Below are positions 1 through 7,561 of a DNA stretch of 13,626 nucleotides, piece after piece. Positions within the stretch are counted from its first letter, which is position 1. Each line of letters begins with the position of its first letter. The position numbers were made by a program, and so were the translations under genes. The notes beneath the pieces are model-generated. The model ran no database searches and was not told the origin of the DNA. It saw only the letters and a list, made by a program, of their open reading frames with translations. The stretch spans positions 1 through 13,626 of the forward strand of contig JAAYLJ010000131.1 in assembly GCA_012521935.1 (NCBI GenBank), read 5' to 3'. This DNA is from Campylobacteraceae bacterium. GTDB lineage: Bacteria; Campylobacterota; Campylobacteria; Campylobacterales; Campylobacteraceae.

Positions 1-1077
1 CAAAGCATCAATTATAAAATCTATATCTTTTAAGGTTGCAGCTTGGTTTGCATTCATTAAATGGATTAAAATATCACAATTTGCAAGATAATGCTTTGTT
101 ATCTCCTCTCTTAAAATAACTGGGTCGCCAAGCCCTGGTGTATCTACGATGCTTATTGTTTTATCTAAAAGCGAAAATGTAGTGCCTATTTCAACAGATT
201 TTACAATGTTGCAAAGTTTTTGGGAAGATTTAGCGGAGGTGTAAGTTGAAAGATTTGCTAAATTTATCTCTTTAGAAACTCCCTCAATTGTTACATATTT
301 TTGAAACTCTTCTTTTAAATTTTCTTTGGTTTTAAGAGTAAATTCTTCCATTTTAGGATTTAAAGAAGCACTATTTTCAATCTGCTTCCACTCACTTTTA
401 CTCCAAAAACTAACCTTAGCATATGGATTGTCACTATGCTTGATGATACTTAAATTTGCAGTTTCAGGAACAGTTGAAGTGCCTAAAAGTTCTCTTCCTA
501 AAAGAGTATTTAAAAGGGTGGATTTACCAGAGTTCATCACTCCTGTAACTCCAATGGAGAAGGTTGAATGCAGTAGATTTTCTCTTATTTGTTCTAAGTT
601 TTTAAACTCTTTAAAAAGATTTTGTTTTTCAAGATAGTTTAGTTTTTCTAATAAAAGCTCTTTAATTTTATTAAATTCAAAATCAACAATTTTCTCTTTT
701 TGAATCTCTTCATTTAACTTAATATTTAAAGAAAGATTTTTTACAACTCTTAAAAGATCCTCATCAAGCTCACCAATTTTTTCTATCTTTTTTAAATAAT
801 AAAGCATCTCTTTTGCGATATTTGGTTCATTTTCTAAAATACTTAAAATAGTTTTTTGTGCAAAAATAAGCTCATTTTTACCAACTTGTACATCTTTCCA
901 AAGTTTTAAAAAGATATCTTTAAAGTCGCTATTTTTTAAAAAGAACTCTTTTGAATGTTCATTAACTAAAAACATAGCAGCAAAATATGCTGATAAATCT
1001 TTATCATCTAGTTCTAAGGCTAAATCCAATTTCTCAAACTTATCTATTTGGGTTTTCCAAAATTTGGCCAAAGGCAT
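1..1077 (-). CDS. Dynamin-like GTPase, N-terminal 359 codons (gene runs off the window)
   Basis: Open frame from ATG at 1077 to the window edge with no stop, so the C-terminal part is missing. Residues 1-170 are a charged, probably helical leader. The G1/P-loop is at residues 179-186 (GVMNSGKS), followed by a switch-I-like STVPET (201-206) and the G3 motif DTPG (312-315); the G4 motif would lie beyond the edge. P-loop, long helical flanks and a large GTPase domain fit bacterial dynamin-like proteins, membrane-associated GTPases that tether or remodel membranes. Cj0411, the gene after frdB in C. jejuni, is of this kind and is the likely ortholog (from memory). The start lies 4 bases after the chemoreceptor stop, so the two are probably co-transcribed. 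AAGAAAGAG lies about 12 bases upstream, a loosely placed ribosome site. The family is fairly sure; the exact role is not. Confidence 0.85.
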   Translation of the reverse strand, partial: MPLAKFWKTQIDKFEKLDLALELDDKDLSAYFAAMFLVNEHSKEFFLKNSDFKDIFLKLWKDVQVGKNELIFAQKTILSILENEPNIAKEMLYYLKKIEKIGELDEDLLRVVKNLSLNIKLNEEIQKEKIVDFEFNKIKELLLEKLNYLEKQNLFKEFKNLEQIRENLLHSTFSIGVTGVMNSGKSTLLNTLLGRELLGTSTVPETANLSIIKHSDNPYAKVSFWSKSEWKQIENSASLNPKMEEFTLKTKENLKEEFQKYVTIEGVSKEINLANLSTYTSAKSSQKLCNIVKSVEIGTTFSLLDKTISIVDTPGLGDPVILREEITKHYLANCDILIHLMNANQAATLKDIDFIIDAL

Positions 1078-1081
1078 AGAT

Positions 1082-2533
1082 TTACTGCGCTCTTTCTTGT
1101 TTTATCACCGTATCAAGCATGTTAAATAGTACTTTACTCTCTTTTTCAAGCTCTTTAAAAAGTGCTATTATCTCGCTTTTTTCTTCTAAAAGCTCTGATT
1201 TAGTATCCCTCATCTTACTAGCTATTTTAGAAGCATTTGCATGGATTATGTCATAAGGATTAGATATATCTTTATACTCTTTCATCTGTCCAAAAATCTC
1301 ACTCCCCTCATCTTTATACCATCTACCAAACTCACAATTTTCATAGTTTTCTACTGCTGCTCTTTCATCTATCACATAAACACAACTGTAAGTATTTGAT
1401 TTAAATATTGCATGATTCATCTTTGCTAAAGTTATGTAAATTGTCTTTTGTATCTCAATAATATTTTTAGCGGTAATGTTTGAATACCCAATTAAATCTT
1501 GAAGTGTAGTTTTTAAAACATCTAAAGTTTCACTTGACTCATCAGCATTTTTCTTCATCTTACTTGCATTTGTCTCTATCTCATTTGTCTCTTGTTGCAA
1601 TGTTTTTATAGATATTTCTATCTCAGCAGTTGCTTTTTGTGTAGTTTCAGCTAGTTTTCTAACCTCATCTGCAACAACGGCAAATCCTCTTCCATGCTCC
1701 CCTGCGCGCGCAGCCTCTATGGCAGCGTTAAGGGCTAGAAGATTTGTCTTATCTGCTATATCATTAATCACTTCAACAACATGACTTATCTCTTCAGTTC
1801 TTTGGGCTAAAATGGTAGTACTCTCTTCATTATGATTTACATACTCTACTAAAGAGTTTATCTTAGCAGCAGTTTCCCCTAAATCATCATAACTCTTGTC
1901 TGTTTGCGCAGCAGAAGTTTCTCCATTTTTTACTATCTCTTTTAACTCTTCAACAATTCCATTTAAATCTTGCTGGATTGTAGTAAAGTCATTTGATGAG
2001 CTACTAATTTGAGCAAGCTCGGCATTTAGTGCATTTTTAGCAATAAATTCATGGTTTCTTTTCATGGCATTTACTGCGGTATTTACAAGCACTGTCTGTT
2101 CCCTAAACTCTCCGTGCATCCCTTTTTGAAGGATTTTTCTATTAAAATTCTCTTTTGAAGCAGCAAAAATGGTTGCTTTTATCTCTTTAGTAATTAATTC
2201 AAAATTATCTAGCAGTGTGTTCATGTTTGAGCAAAGAGTCTTAAGCTCTCCTCCATCTTTAACCTGAACTATCCTATCATGCAGCTCTCCATTTGCACTT
2301 TTATCTACAATATTTGCCAAAACCTTAAGAGTAGATTGAACTTTTCTAATATTTATAAACATAAACCAAGCTAAGGCAAAGTTACTTAAATTTATGATTT
2401 GAATAGTGTTAAAACCATTTATTACAATCTCAGTTATAGCAGCAATGGTAAAAATAAGGATTGATAAAATGTTTGCATATTGGATTTTATCCAAAGAAGA
2501 TAGTCTATTCATGCGAAAGTAATAACTCTTCAT
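1082..2533 (-). CDS. Methyl-accepting chemotaxis protein, CetA/Aer-like, with C-terminal CZB domain
   Basis: 483 residues. A membrane hairpin (about 21-39 and 45-62) has almost no periplasmic loop, so the receptor cannot bind an external ligand there. It is followed by a HAMP-like region (about 63-115), a helical coiled coil, and the conserved CheA/CheW-contacting tip at 261-296 (TNLLALNAAIEAARAGEHGR and beyond). Residues about 367-440 match the CZB chemoreceptor zinc-binding pattern: HAIF (H374), CEFGRW (C400), then Y427 and H431 where the family has HxxxH. Three of four zinc ligands are therefore present. The start ATG has AAAGG 7 bases upstream and overlaps the PAS gene by 29 bases; an internal ATG at 2512 is less well placed. 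The PAS partner upstream suggests a two-piece energy-taxis receptor like CetA/CetB, where the PAS protein supplies the signal and this protein passes it to CheA. C. jejuni CetA is not known to me to carry CZB. Confidence 0.88.
   Translation of the reverse strand: MKSYYFRMNRLSSLDKIQYANILSILIFTIAAITEIVINGFNTIQIINLSNFALAWFMFINIRKVQSTLKVLANIVDKSANGELHDRIVQVKDGGELKTLCSNMNTLLDNFELITKEIKATIFAASKENFNRKILQKGMHGEFREQTVLVNTAVNAMKRNHEFIAKNALNAELAQISSSSNDFTTIQQDLNGIVEELKEIVKNGETSAAQTDKSYDDLGETAAKINSLVEYVNHNEESTTILAQRTEEISHVVEVINDIADKTNLLALNAAIEAARAGEHGRGFAVVADEVRKLAETTQKATAEIEISIKTLQQETNEIETNASKMKKNADESSETLDVLKTTLQDLIGYSNITAKNIIEIQKTIYITLAKMNHAIFKSNTYSCVYVIDERAAVENYENCEFGRWYKDEGSEIFGQMKEYKDISNPYDIIHANASKIASKMRDTKSELLEEKSEIIALFKELEKESKVLFNMLDTVIKQERAQ
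1646..1753 (-). repeat. Conserved chemoreceptor-tip tract (copy 1 of 3)
   Basis: The 36-codon tip block of the CZB-containing receptor, somewhat more divergent in DNA than copies 2 and 3 but encoding almost the same peptide, from DKTNLLALN to VRKLAE. Confidence 0.7.
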
Positions 2534-3011
2534 ATGTAACCTTTAACTTAGATAGCGCATCAAGTAAAATTTTAGTTGAAGCTTCCATTCCACCACTCTT
2601 TTCTGCTTCAAGCATCTTTTGATAAAGAGGAATAATAATTTTTAAACCCTCCTTACTTGGAGCTCTTCTTACAGAGTGATAACCTGTAATTTTTTTACTT
2701 TTTGAGTCAAATTCTGGAGTTACATAAGCATGAACCCAATAAAATTTCCCAGTTTTTGTTCTATTTTTTACATAAGCAAAGATTTCATCACCCGCTTGAA
2801 TGGTATCCCATAAAAGTTTAAAAACTGCTCGTGGCATATCTTCATGTCTTACTATGTTATGAGGTTTTCCTATGAGTTCATCCTCACTAAATTCACACAT
2901 TTTGATAAAAAGATCATTAGCATAAGTAATCCGACCCTTTAAGTCTGTTTTTGAAACTATGAAATAGTTTTCATTAAAAATTTTCTCATTTCCTTTTTCA
3001 ACTATTTCCAC
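2505..3011 (-). CDS. PAS-domain energy-taxis sensor, CetB/Aer-like
   Basis: 168-residue soluble protein with one PAS domain (about 15-120). It carries the signature of the flavin-binding Aer/CetB PAS group: NIVRHEDMP (52-60), W68, VKNRTKTG (81-88), YWVHAYVTP (91-99). In E. coli Aer the equivalent Arg-His-x-Asp and Asn/Trp positions support FAD binding, so FAD and sensing of redox or electron-transport state are inferred. The tail (120-168) is helical and probably docks on a receptor HAMP region. The start is GTG at 3011, chosen because AAGGAG lies 5 bases upstream. The gene overlaps the downstream receptor by 29 bases, as expected for a bipartite sensor made in fixed ratio. It follows frdB, from which a terminator separates it; a -10-like TATCAT at 3032-3037 may give it its own promoter. 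Confidence 0.85.
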   Translation of the reverse strand: MEIVEKGNEKIFNENYFIVSKTDLKGRITYANDLFIKMCEFSEDELIGKPHNIVRHEDMPRAVFKLLWDTIQAGDEIFAYVKNRTKTGKFYWVHAYVTPEFDSKSKKITGYHSVRRAPSKEGLKIIIPLYQKMLEAEKSGGMEASTKILLDALSKLKVTYEELLLSHE

Positions 3012-3031
3012 AAGCTCTCCTTGACTACTTT

Positions 3032-3037
3032 ATGATA
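3032..3037 (-). promoter_or_regulatory. Possible -10 of the PAS/receptor operon
   Basis: On the minus strand TATCAT lies just after the frdB terminator and about 20 bases before the GTG start. It is followed by AAAGTAG, giving the 8-mer TAAAGTAG (3025-3032) also found in the frdC and norZ leaders. No -35 is visible, which is common in Campylobacterota promoters. Confidence 0.35.
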
Positions 3038-3041
3038 GTAA

Positions 3042-3069
3042 AGTCTATTTGGGAGATCCCAAATAGACT
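3042..3069 (-). terminator. Terminator at the end of frdB, overlapping its stop codon
   Basis: Perfect 12-bp inverted repeat (arms 3042-3053 AGTCTATTTGGG and 3058-3069) with the 4-base loop 3054-3057. On the minus strand it is followed by TTTACTAT, a short T-rich tail. The frdB stop codon (TAG, 3070-3068) lies at the foot of the stem. It should end or reduce frdCAB transcripts and set PAS/receptor/GTPase expression apart. The hairpin is certain; full termination is inferred because the T tract is short. Confidence 0.8.
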
Positions 3070-3787
3070 ATCTTAGCGCTACTAATTTTCTTCTCATATA
3101 GGCAATTTTACTCTGCAAAGGTAAGTGTTTTGGGCAGTTATCTTCACAAGCTAATAAGCTCATACATCCAAAAACTCCATCATCATCACCTATTAACTCA
3201 TAAAAATCCTCATCAGTTCTCTCATCAAGTGGATCAATTCTAAATCTAGCCACCCTATTTAATCCAACTGCTCCAACAAAATTTGGTCTCATAAGTTTTG
3301 TTCCACAAGCCGCAACGCAAATCCCGCACTCAATACATCTATCAAGTTCAAATGTCTCTTGTGCAACTTCTGGCTCAATTCTTTTTTCTATCTTAGATAT
3401 ATCTGTTTTCTCTTTTGAATGAATCCAACTCTCAACTCTTTTACTCATCTCATTCATCCAATTTCCAGTATCTACTGAGAGATCTTTGATGAGTTTAAAT
3501 GCTGGCATTGGCATAAGTTGGATTACTCCATCAGGATAATCTTTAGTTAAAGTTCTACAAGCAAGTTTTGGAACACCATTTACCATCATTCCACAGCTTC
3601 CGCAAATCCCAGCTCTACAAACAAAATCAAAACTAAGATCCGCGTCAAATTTTTCTCTAATCATCGTTAGAGCGATAAATAGAGTCATTCCTGCTGTCTC
3701 TTCTAGCTCATACTGCGCAAAATGTGGTTTTGAAATCTTACTATTTGGATTAAACTTTAGTGCTTTTATAGTGATCTTCCTACTCAT
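3068..3787 (-). CDS. frdB: Fumarate reductase iron-sulfur subunit
   Basis: Carries electrons from FrdC to the FAD of FrdA through three Fe-S clusters at the cytoplasmic face of the membrane. Starting at ATG 3787 gives 239 residues, which I recall as the W. succinogenes length, and puts the [2Fe-2S] cysteines at C57, C62, C65 and C77. CIECGICVAAC holds the [4Fe-4S] cysteines plus one [3Fe-4S] ligand; CMSLLACEDNCPK near the end supplies the rest. A TTG two codons upstream (3793) would touch the AGGAG ribosome site with no spacing, whereas the ATG lies 6 bases from it, so ATG is preferred. The gene overlaps the end of frdA by 8 bases, indicating translational coupling. The stop codon is built into the terminator stem. 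Confidence 0.96.
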   Translation of the reverse strand: MSRKITIKALKFNPNSKISKPHFAQYELEETAGMTLFIALTMIREKFDADLSFDFVCRAGICGSCGMMVNGVPKLACRTLTKDYPDGVIQLMPMPAFKLIKDLSVDTGNWMNEMSKRVESWIHSKEKTDISKIEKRIEPEVAQETFELDRCIECGICVAACGTKLMRPNFVGAVGLNRVARFRIDPLDERTDEDFYELIGDDDGVFGCMSLLACEDNCPKHLPLQSKIAYMRRKLVALR

Positions 3788-5768
3788 AGCCAACTCCTAC
3801 TCTCTCGTTTGGTGCTTTAAATTTTTCTTGAAGCTCAAATGGCATCAACGCATCTTGAATCTCTAGGCGGCTCTTGCCGGCCGCTTCCATCTCTTCACGA
3901 ATTTTATCAACCTCTTCTTGCCTTTTGATACTATCTGGATGTTCAATAATATTTCCTTTAACACCATAACCACGGAAAGCCGGTGGCATTTCCATTTTCA
4001 TAATATCAAGCGGTTCATATTCAACAGTTGGGAGAGTATCACCCTCTTTCCAGGATGTGAGCGTTCGTTTTAGCCAATTCTTATCATCTCTTTTTAGATA
4101 ATCTTCTCGGTAGTGCGCCCCACGACTCTCTTTTCTTTGCAGTGCTCCAACCGCAACACAAAGTGCAAGCTTTAGCATCTTTGGAACACGGTAAGCATCT
4201 TCTAATTCAGGATTGGCTGCGCGGGATTTTGATTTAACTGTAACATCATGAGATTTTTTAAGCAACTCTTCTAGCTCATTTACAGCTTCAGTCAATCCCT
4301 CGTGGTTTCTAAAAATTCCCACTTTTTCCCACATAATCTCTTTCATGCGGTTTTTGATATCATAGATATTGTTTTTGCCCTCATTTTTAAGCAATTGATC
4401 TATAAGAGCCTCTTGCTCCCTTACTGCCTCTTCAATGGCCTCTGTACTTATATCAATTTGTGCATTTTTGCAAAACTCACCAAAGTAGTCTCCAACAATC
4501 ATTCCAGATACCACTGTTTCGCTCACTGAATTTCCACCAAGGCGATTAAATCCATGCAAATCCCAGCATGCTGCTTCGCCAGCACTAAAAAGACCTTTTA
4601 GAGTTGGTGACTCTCCTGTTGGTTTAGTGCGGATTCCGCCCATTGAATAGTGCTGCATTGGAAGTACTGGCGCCCAGCCTTTTGGCCCCTCATCAGCCGG
4701 ATCGATTCCATTAAAAATTTTACAAATTTCTTGAACATCGCGCAAATTTTTCTCAATATGCTCTCTGCCTAAAATAGATATATCAAGCCAAACATGTTCG
4801 CCATAAGGAGAAGGAACGCCTTTTCCATTGCGAATATGTTCCATCATACGTCTACTTACTACGTCACGGCTTGCAAGCTCTTTTTTTTCAGGTTCGTAAT
4901 CTGGCATAAATCGATGTCCATCTACATCACGCAATACGCCACCATCTCCACGGCAACCTTCAGTTAATAAAATTCCAGAAGGAACTATTGGAGTTGGGTG
5001 AAATTGGACTGCTTCCATATTTCCTAGTTTCGCCTTGCCTGTCTCAAGCGCAATGGCCGCGCCAATTCCCTCACAAATTACCGCATTTGTCGTATGCTTA
5101 TACAGTCTTCCATAGCCCCCGGTTGCTATTAAAGTTCCTTTGGCAACATAAGCAATGAGTTCACCTGTTATTAAATCCCTAACAATGGCACCATAACATT
5201 TATCTCCTTCATGGATTAACGCGATGGCTTCTTTTCTATCTTCAATATTTACATCTCTTTTAAGTGCTTCATTTGCAACTGCAAAAAGCATGGTATGCCC
5301 CGTGGCATCAGCTGTATAGCATGTTCTCCACTTTTTAGTTCCACCAAAATCTCTTGAGTGGATGAGCCCATGAACTTCATCTTTCTCTTCAATGACAGTT
5401 TTTTGTGCATTGATAATGGCAGTTCTTTTTCCCTTTGTAATTCTAGTCCAAGGCACTCCCCAAGAAGCAAGCTCTCTAATGGCTTTTGGAGCGGTTGTAA
5501 CAAACATTCTTGCAACTTCTTGGTCGCATCCCCAGTCACTCCCTTTTACAGTATCAGCAAAATGAAGATCCTCATTATCTCCCTCACTCATCTTTGAGTT
5601 GCCAAGACTAGCTTGCATACCGCCTTGAGCAGCCGCAGAGTGAGATCTTTTAACTGGTATAAGGCTAATTACAGTAGTACTTAACCCCTCTTCTGCCGCA
5701 GCAACCGCAGCTCTTAATCCTGCTAAGCCACCCCCAATAACTAATGCGTCACAATATTTAATCTTCAT
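3780..5768 (-). CDS. frdA: Fumarate reductase flavoprotein subunit
   Basis: Catalytic subunit that reduces fumarate to succinate at a covalently bound FAD on the cytoplasmic side; in Campylobacter the same enzyme can also work as succinate dehydrogenase. 662 residues against about 656 in Wolinella. Visible: the FAD-binding GGGLAGLRAA (12-21); RSHSAAAQGG with H43, the FAD-linking histidine; FHPTP with H257; SRDVVSRR with the proton-delivering R301; HYSMGG with H373; and HGFNRLGG with R409 at the dicarboxylate site. The frame is intact and all catalytic residues are present. The ATG overlaps the frdC stop by one base (TAATG), with GGAAGG about 10 bases upstream, so it is the middle gene of a tight frdC-frdA-frdB operon. 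Confidence 0.97.
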   Translation of the reverse strand: MKIKYCDALVIGGGLAGLRAAVAAAEEGLSTTVISLIPVKRSHSAAAQGGMQASLGNSKMSEGDNEDLHFADTVKGSDWGCDQEVARMFVTTAPKAIRELASWGVPWTRITKGKRTAIINAQKTVIEEKDEVHGLIHSRDFGGTKKWRTCYTADATGHTMLFAVANEALKRDVNIEDRKEAIALIHEGDKCYGAIVRDLITGELIAYVAKGTLIATGGYGRLYKHTTNAVICEGIGAAIALETGKAKLGNMEAVQFHPTPIVPSGILLTEGCRGDGGVLRDVDGHRFMPDYEPEKKELASRDVVSRRMMEHIRNGKGVPSPYGEHVWLDISILGREHIEKNLRDVQEICKIFNGIDPADEGPKGWAPVLPMQHYSMGGIRTKPTGESPTLKGLFSAGEAACWDLHGFNRLGGNSVSETVVSGMIVGDYFGEFCKNAQIDISTEAIEEAVREQEALIDQLLKNEGKNNIYDIKNRMKEIMWEKVGIFRNHEGLTEAVNELEELLKKSHDVTVKSKSRAANPELEDAYRVPKMLKLALCVAVGALQRKESRGAHYREDYLKRDDKNWLKRTLTSWKEGDTLPTVEYEPLDIMKMEMPPAFRGYGVKGNIIEHPDSIKRQEEVDKIREEMEAAGKSRLEIQDALMPFELQEKFKAPNERVGVGYE

Positions 5769-6550
5769 TATGCTTCTACCTTCCTATCTATTGCTATGTT
5801 GTACTCTATGGCACCCATATAGCGCTCTCCAACATGATTTCTATGCTCATATCCAATCTTCATATAAGCAGCTAAAGTTAATATTCCTAAAGCTAAAAAG
5901 AAAGCAGTAATTGCCCATTTTACTTTGACAAGTTTTGCACGCGTCTCTTTGCTGTTTTTTCCCTCAAACCAGCCCCATTTTACGCATAGCCTATAAAGGC
6001 CAATTGATCCGTGAAATTCAACTGCTAGGAGTAAAATAAGATAAAATGGCCACATAAAATCAGACCACATTCTATCTGAAGAGGCGTATGGCCCAATTTC
6101 GCTTGCTTTTGTCATCATCATATATAGATGAGCTGAGCCCAAGAAAAACATGATAAAACCAGTAATTGCTTGAACAAACCATAGCGTTGTATCACTATGT
6201 TTCATCATCTTCATGTGAGTTTTATAGACTTGAAACTGTCTAAAATTAATTGGAAATTTTCTCATCCCAAGCCCTGCATGGACTATAAATATGATAAAAA
6301 CAAAAGCAACCACAAAAGAGACAATAACAGGTTGTGGCTCTTTTAAAAACATACTTCCCTCAAAAAAGCGAGTTACAGCTAACATTGCATCCTTGCTGAT
6401 TAATATGGTAGAAACAAAAAACATGTGTCCCCACATAAACAAACCTAAAAATAGGCCAGTAGCACTTTGGATATAGTCTAGTTTAGCTGGCAATCTACTC
6501 TTTTTTCCGTCAATAGATTTACCCAAAAAACCCTCAATAAGGTCACTCAC
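5768..6550 (-). CDS. frdC: Fumarate reductase diheme cytochrome b subunit
   Basis: Membrane anchor that oxidises menaquinol and passes electrons through two b hemes to FrdB. 260 residues with five likely membrane helices (about 28-50, 75-97, 122-147, 165-190, 210-230). The four histidines expected to bind the hemes are present: H42 (GHMFF), H91 (VHAGL), H141 (AHLYM) and H180 (EFHGS). Two acidic residues essential in Wolinella, Glu66 at the quinol site and Glu180 of the proton pathway, correspond here to E64 (FFEGS) and E178. The start is GTG, supported by AAGGA 6 bases upstream. First gene of frdCAB; 85 bases separate it from lgt, with a possible promoter in the gap. Confidence 0.95.
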   Translation of the reverse strand: MSDLIEGFLGKSIDGKKSRLPAKLDYIQSATGLFLGLFMWGHMFFVSTILISKDAMLAVTRFFEGSMFLKEPQPVIVSFVVAFVFIIFIVHAGLGMRKFPINFRQFQVYKTHMKMMKHSDTTLWFVQAITGFIMFFLGSAHLYMMMTKASEIGPYASSDRMWSDFMWPFYLILLLAVEFHGSIGLYRLCVKWGWFEGKNSKETRAKLVKVKWAITAFFLALGILTLAAYMKIGYEHRNHVGERYMGAIEYNIAIDRKVEA

Positions 6551-6590
6551 GCCTAATCCTTTTTGTAGAAATTAAAACATTAAAGTAGTA

Positions 6591-6632
6591 ATGATACCCT
6601 TTTGTTAATAAAAAAAATGTTAGGAAGGTCAA
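6591..6632 (-). promoter_or_regulatory. Candidate frdCAB promoter region
   Basis: Two readings on the minus strand: TTGACC (6632-6627) with TATTAA (6610-6605) at 16-base spacing, or TATCAT (6596-6591) after a T8 tract in the T-rich Campylobacterota style. TATCAT is followed directly by TACTACTTTAA (6590-6580), an 11-mer also in the norZ leader. No hairpin closes lgt, so read-through from lgt is also possible. Confidence 0.4.
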
Positions 6633-6635
6633 TTT

Positions 6636-7466
6636 TTAGACTCTTTTATGCTCTTTTTGAGACTTTTTGTATAGATAAAAATAGAGTAAAATTGAAGATA
6701 TAGCAACAAAAAATGATAAAAACTGCCCCATGCTAATCCACTCTTTAAAAAGATAACCAATTTGATAATCTGGCTCTCTCCAAAATTCAGCTACAAATCT
6801 AGCTAGCGAATAAAGTAATCCATACATTGCGATAAGCTCTCCAGTAAAGCGCTGTTTTTTTCTATAAAAAAGCAAAATTATAAAGACTATTATCCCTTCT
6901 AAAAAAGCTTCATAAAGCTGGGATGGGTGGCGTAAAATACCAGCTACATATATGCCCCAAGGAACTTCTGTGGCCTTTCCAACTAACTCTTGATTTAAAA
7001 AATTTCCCACTCTTCCAAAAACATAGGCTAAAGGAACTGAAAGAGCAACTAAATCTAAAAAAAGCCATGGATTTTTTTTGTGTTTTTTAGAAAATCCCCA
7101 AGTAGCTATCAAAAAACCTATCAAAGCTCCGTGGAAACTCATCCCCCTAATACCTACAAATACTCCATTTGCAAAAGGGTTAAATATCTGCCAAGGGTTA
7201 GTAAAATAGTAAAGTGCATTTGGATCATAAAAGATTATATAGCCAATTCTAGCTCCTAAAATAACTCCAATTTCAACCCATAAAAAGTATGAATCTAACG
7301 TTTTTGGCAATATGGATTTAAAATATCTCTTGCTAAAAAACTTTGCAATATAAAGTGCGCTTATTAGTGCTAACGCGTACATTATCCCATACCAATGCAC
7401 TGCTAATGGTCCAAGATTAAATGCAACTGGGTTAAAATGGGTGTAGATATAGTTCCAAGAAGACAT
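6636..7466 (-). CDS. lgt: Prolipoprotein diacylglyceryl transferase
   Basis: Inner-membrane enzyme that moves diacylglycerol from phosphatidylglycerol to the lipobox cysteine of prolipoproteins, the first step in lipoprotein maturation. 276 residues from ATG 7466, a usual length. The family signature GRVGNFLNQE is present, with the Arg essential in E. coli, as are RGMSFHGALIG with the conserved His, and HPSQLYEA. Several hydrophobic helices span the protein. TTG at 7469 would be too close to AAGGA, so ATG, 5 bases after it, is chosen. A perfect TATAAT lies about 24 bases upstream. Position next to frdCAB is as in C. jejuni (lgt is Cj0407, from memory) and is probably ancestral rather than functional. 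Confidence 0.96.
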   Translation of the reverse strand: MSSWNYIYTHFNPVAFNLGPLAVHWYGIMYALALISALYIAKFFSKRYFKSILPKTLDSYFLWVEIGVILGARIGYIIFYDPNALYYFTNPWQIFNPFANGVFVGIRGMSFHGALIGFLIATWGFSKKHKKNPWLFLDLVALSVPLAYVFGRVGNFLNQELVGKATEVPWGIYVAGILRHPSQLYEAFLEGIIVFIILLFYRKKQRFTGELIAMYGLLYSLARFVAEFWREPDYQIGYLFKEWISMGQFLSFFVAISSILLYFYLYKKSQKEHKRV

Positions 7467-7490
7467 CAAGTTCCTTACAAAATAAGGAGT

Positions 7491-7496
7491 ATTATA
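7491..7496 (-). promoter_or_regulatory. -10 box of the lgt promoter
   Basis: Perfect TATAAT on the minus strand, preceded by the T-rich TTTTATTTTCACTTAC and about 24 bases from the lgt ATG. No -35 hexamer is seen, typical of the housekeeping promoter in Campylobacterota. The leader would be under 25 bases. Confidence 0.7.
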
Positions 7497-7532
7497 GTAA
7501 GTGAAAATAAAAGAGAGATTTATTTATGAAAG

Positions 7533-7554
7533 TCCCGCTTTGGTTAAAGCGGGA
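7533..7554 (-). terminator. Terminator after the NIT-domain chemoreceptor gene
   Basis: 9-bp perfect stem (TCCCGCTTT / AAAGCGGGA) with a 4-base loop, beginning 7 bases after the receptor stop codon. It is the most GC-rich hairpin in the window. The tail on the minus strand is CTTTCAT, only moderately T-rich. It separates the receptor from lgt, which has its own promoter. Confidence 0.72.
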
Positions 7555-7561
7555 AGGTTTA

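Noticed and set aside
326..637. Plus-strand ORF of 103 codons
   Set aside because: It lies fully antisense to the GTPase frame, which has clear P-loop and DTPG motifs, and has no ribosome site or family resemblance.
5249..5539. Minus-strand ORF overlapping frdA in another frame
   Set aside because: frdA is intact across it, with all catalytic residues; this frame has no recognisable features.
6605..6635. T8 tract after lgt as an intrinsic terminator
   Set aside because: No stem precedes the T run. It is better read as promoter DNA for frdC.
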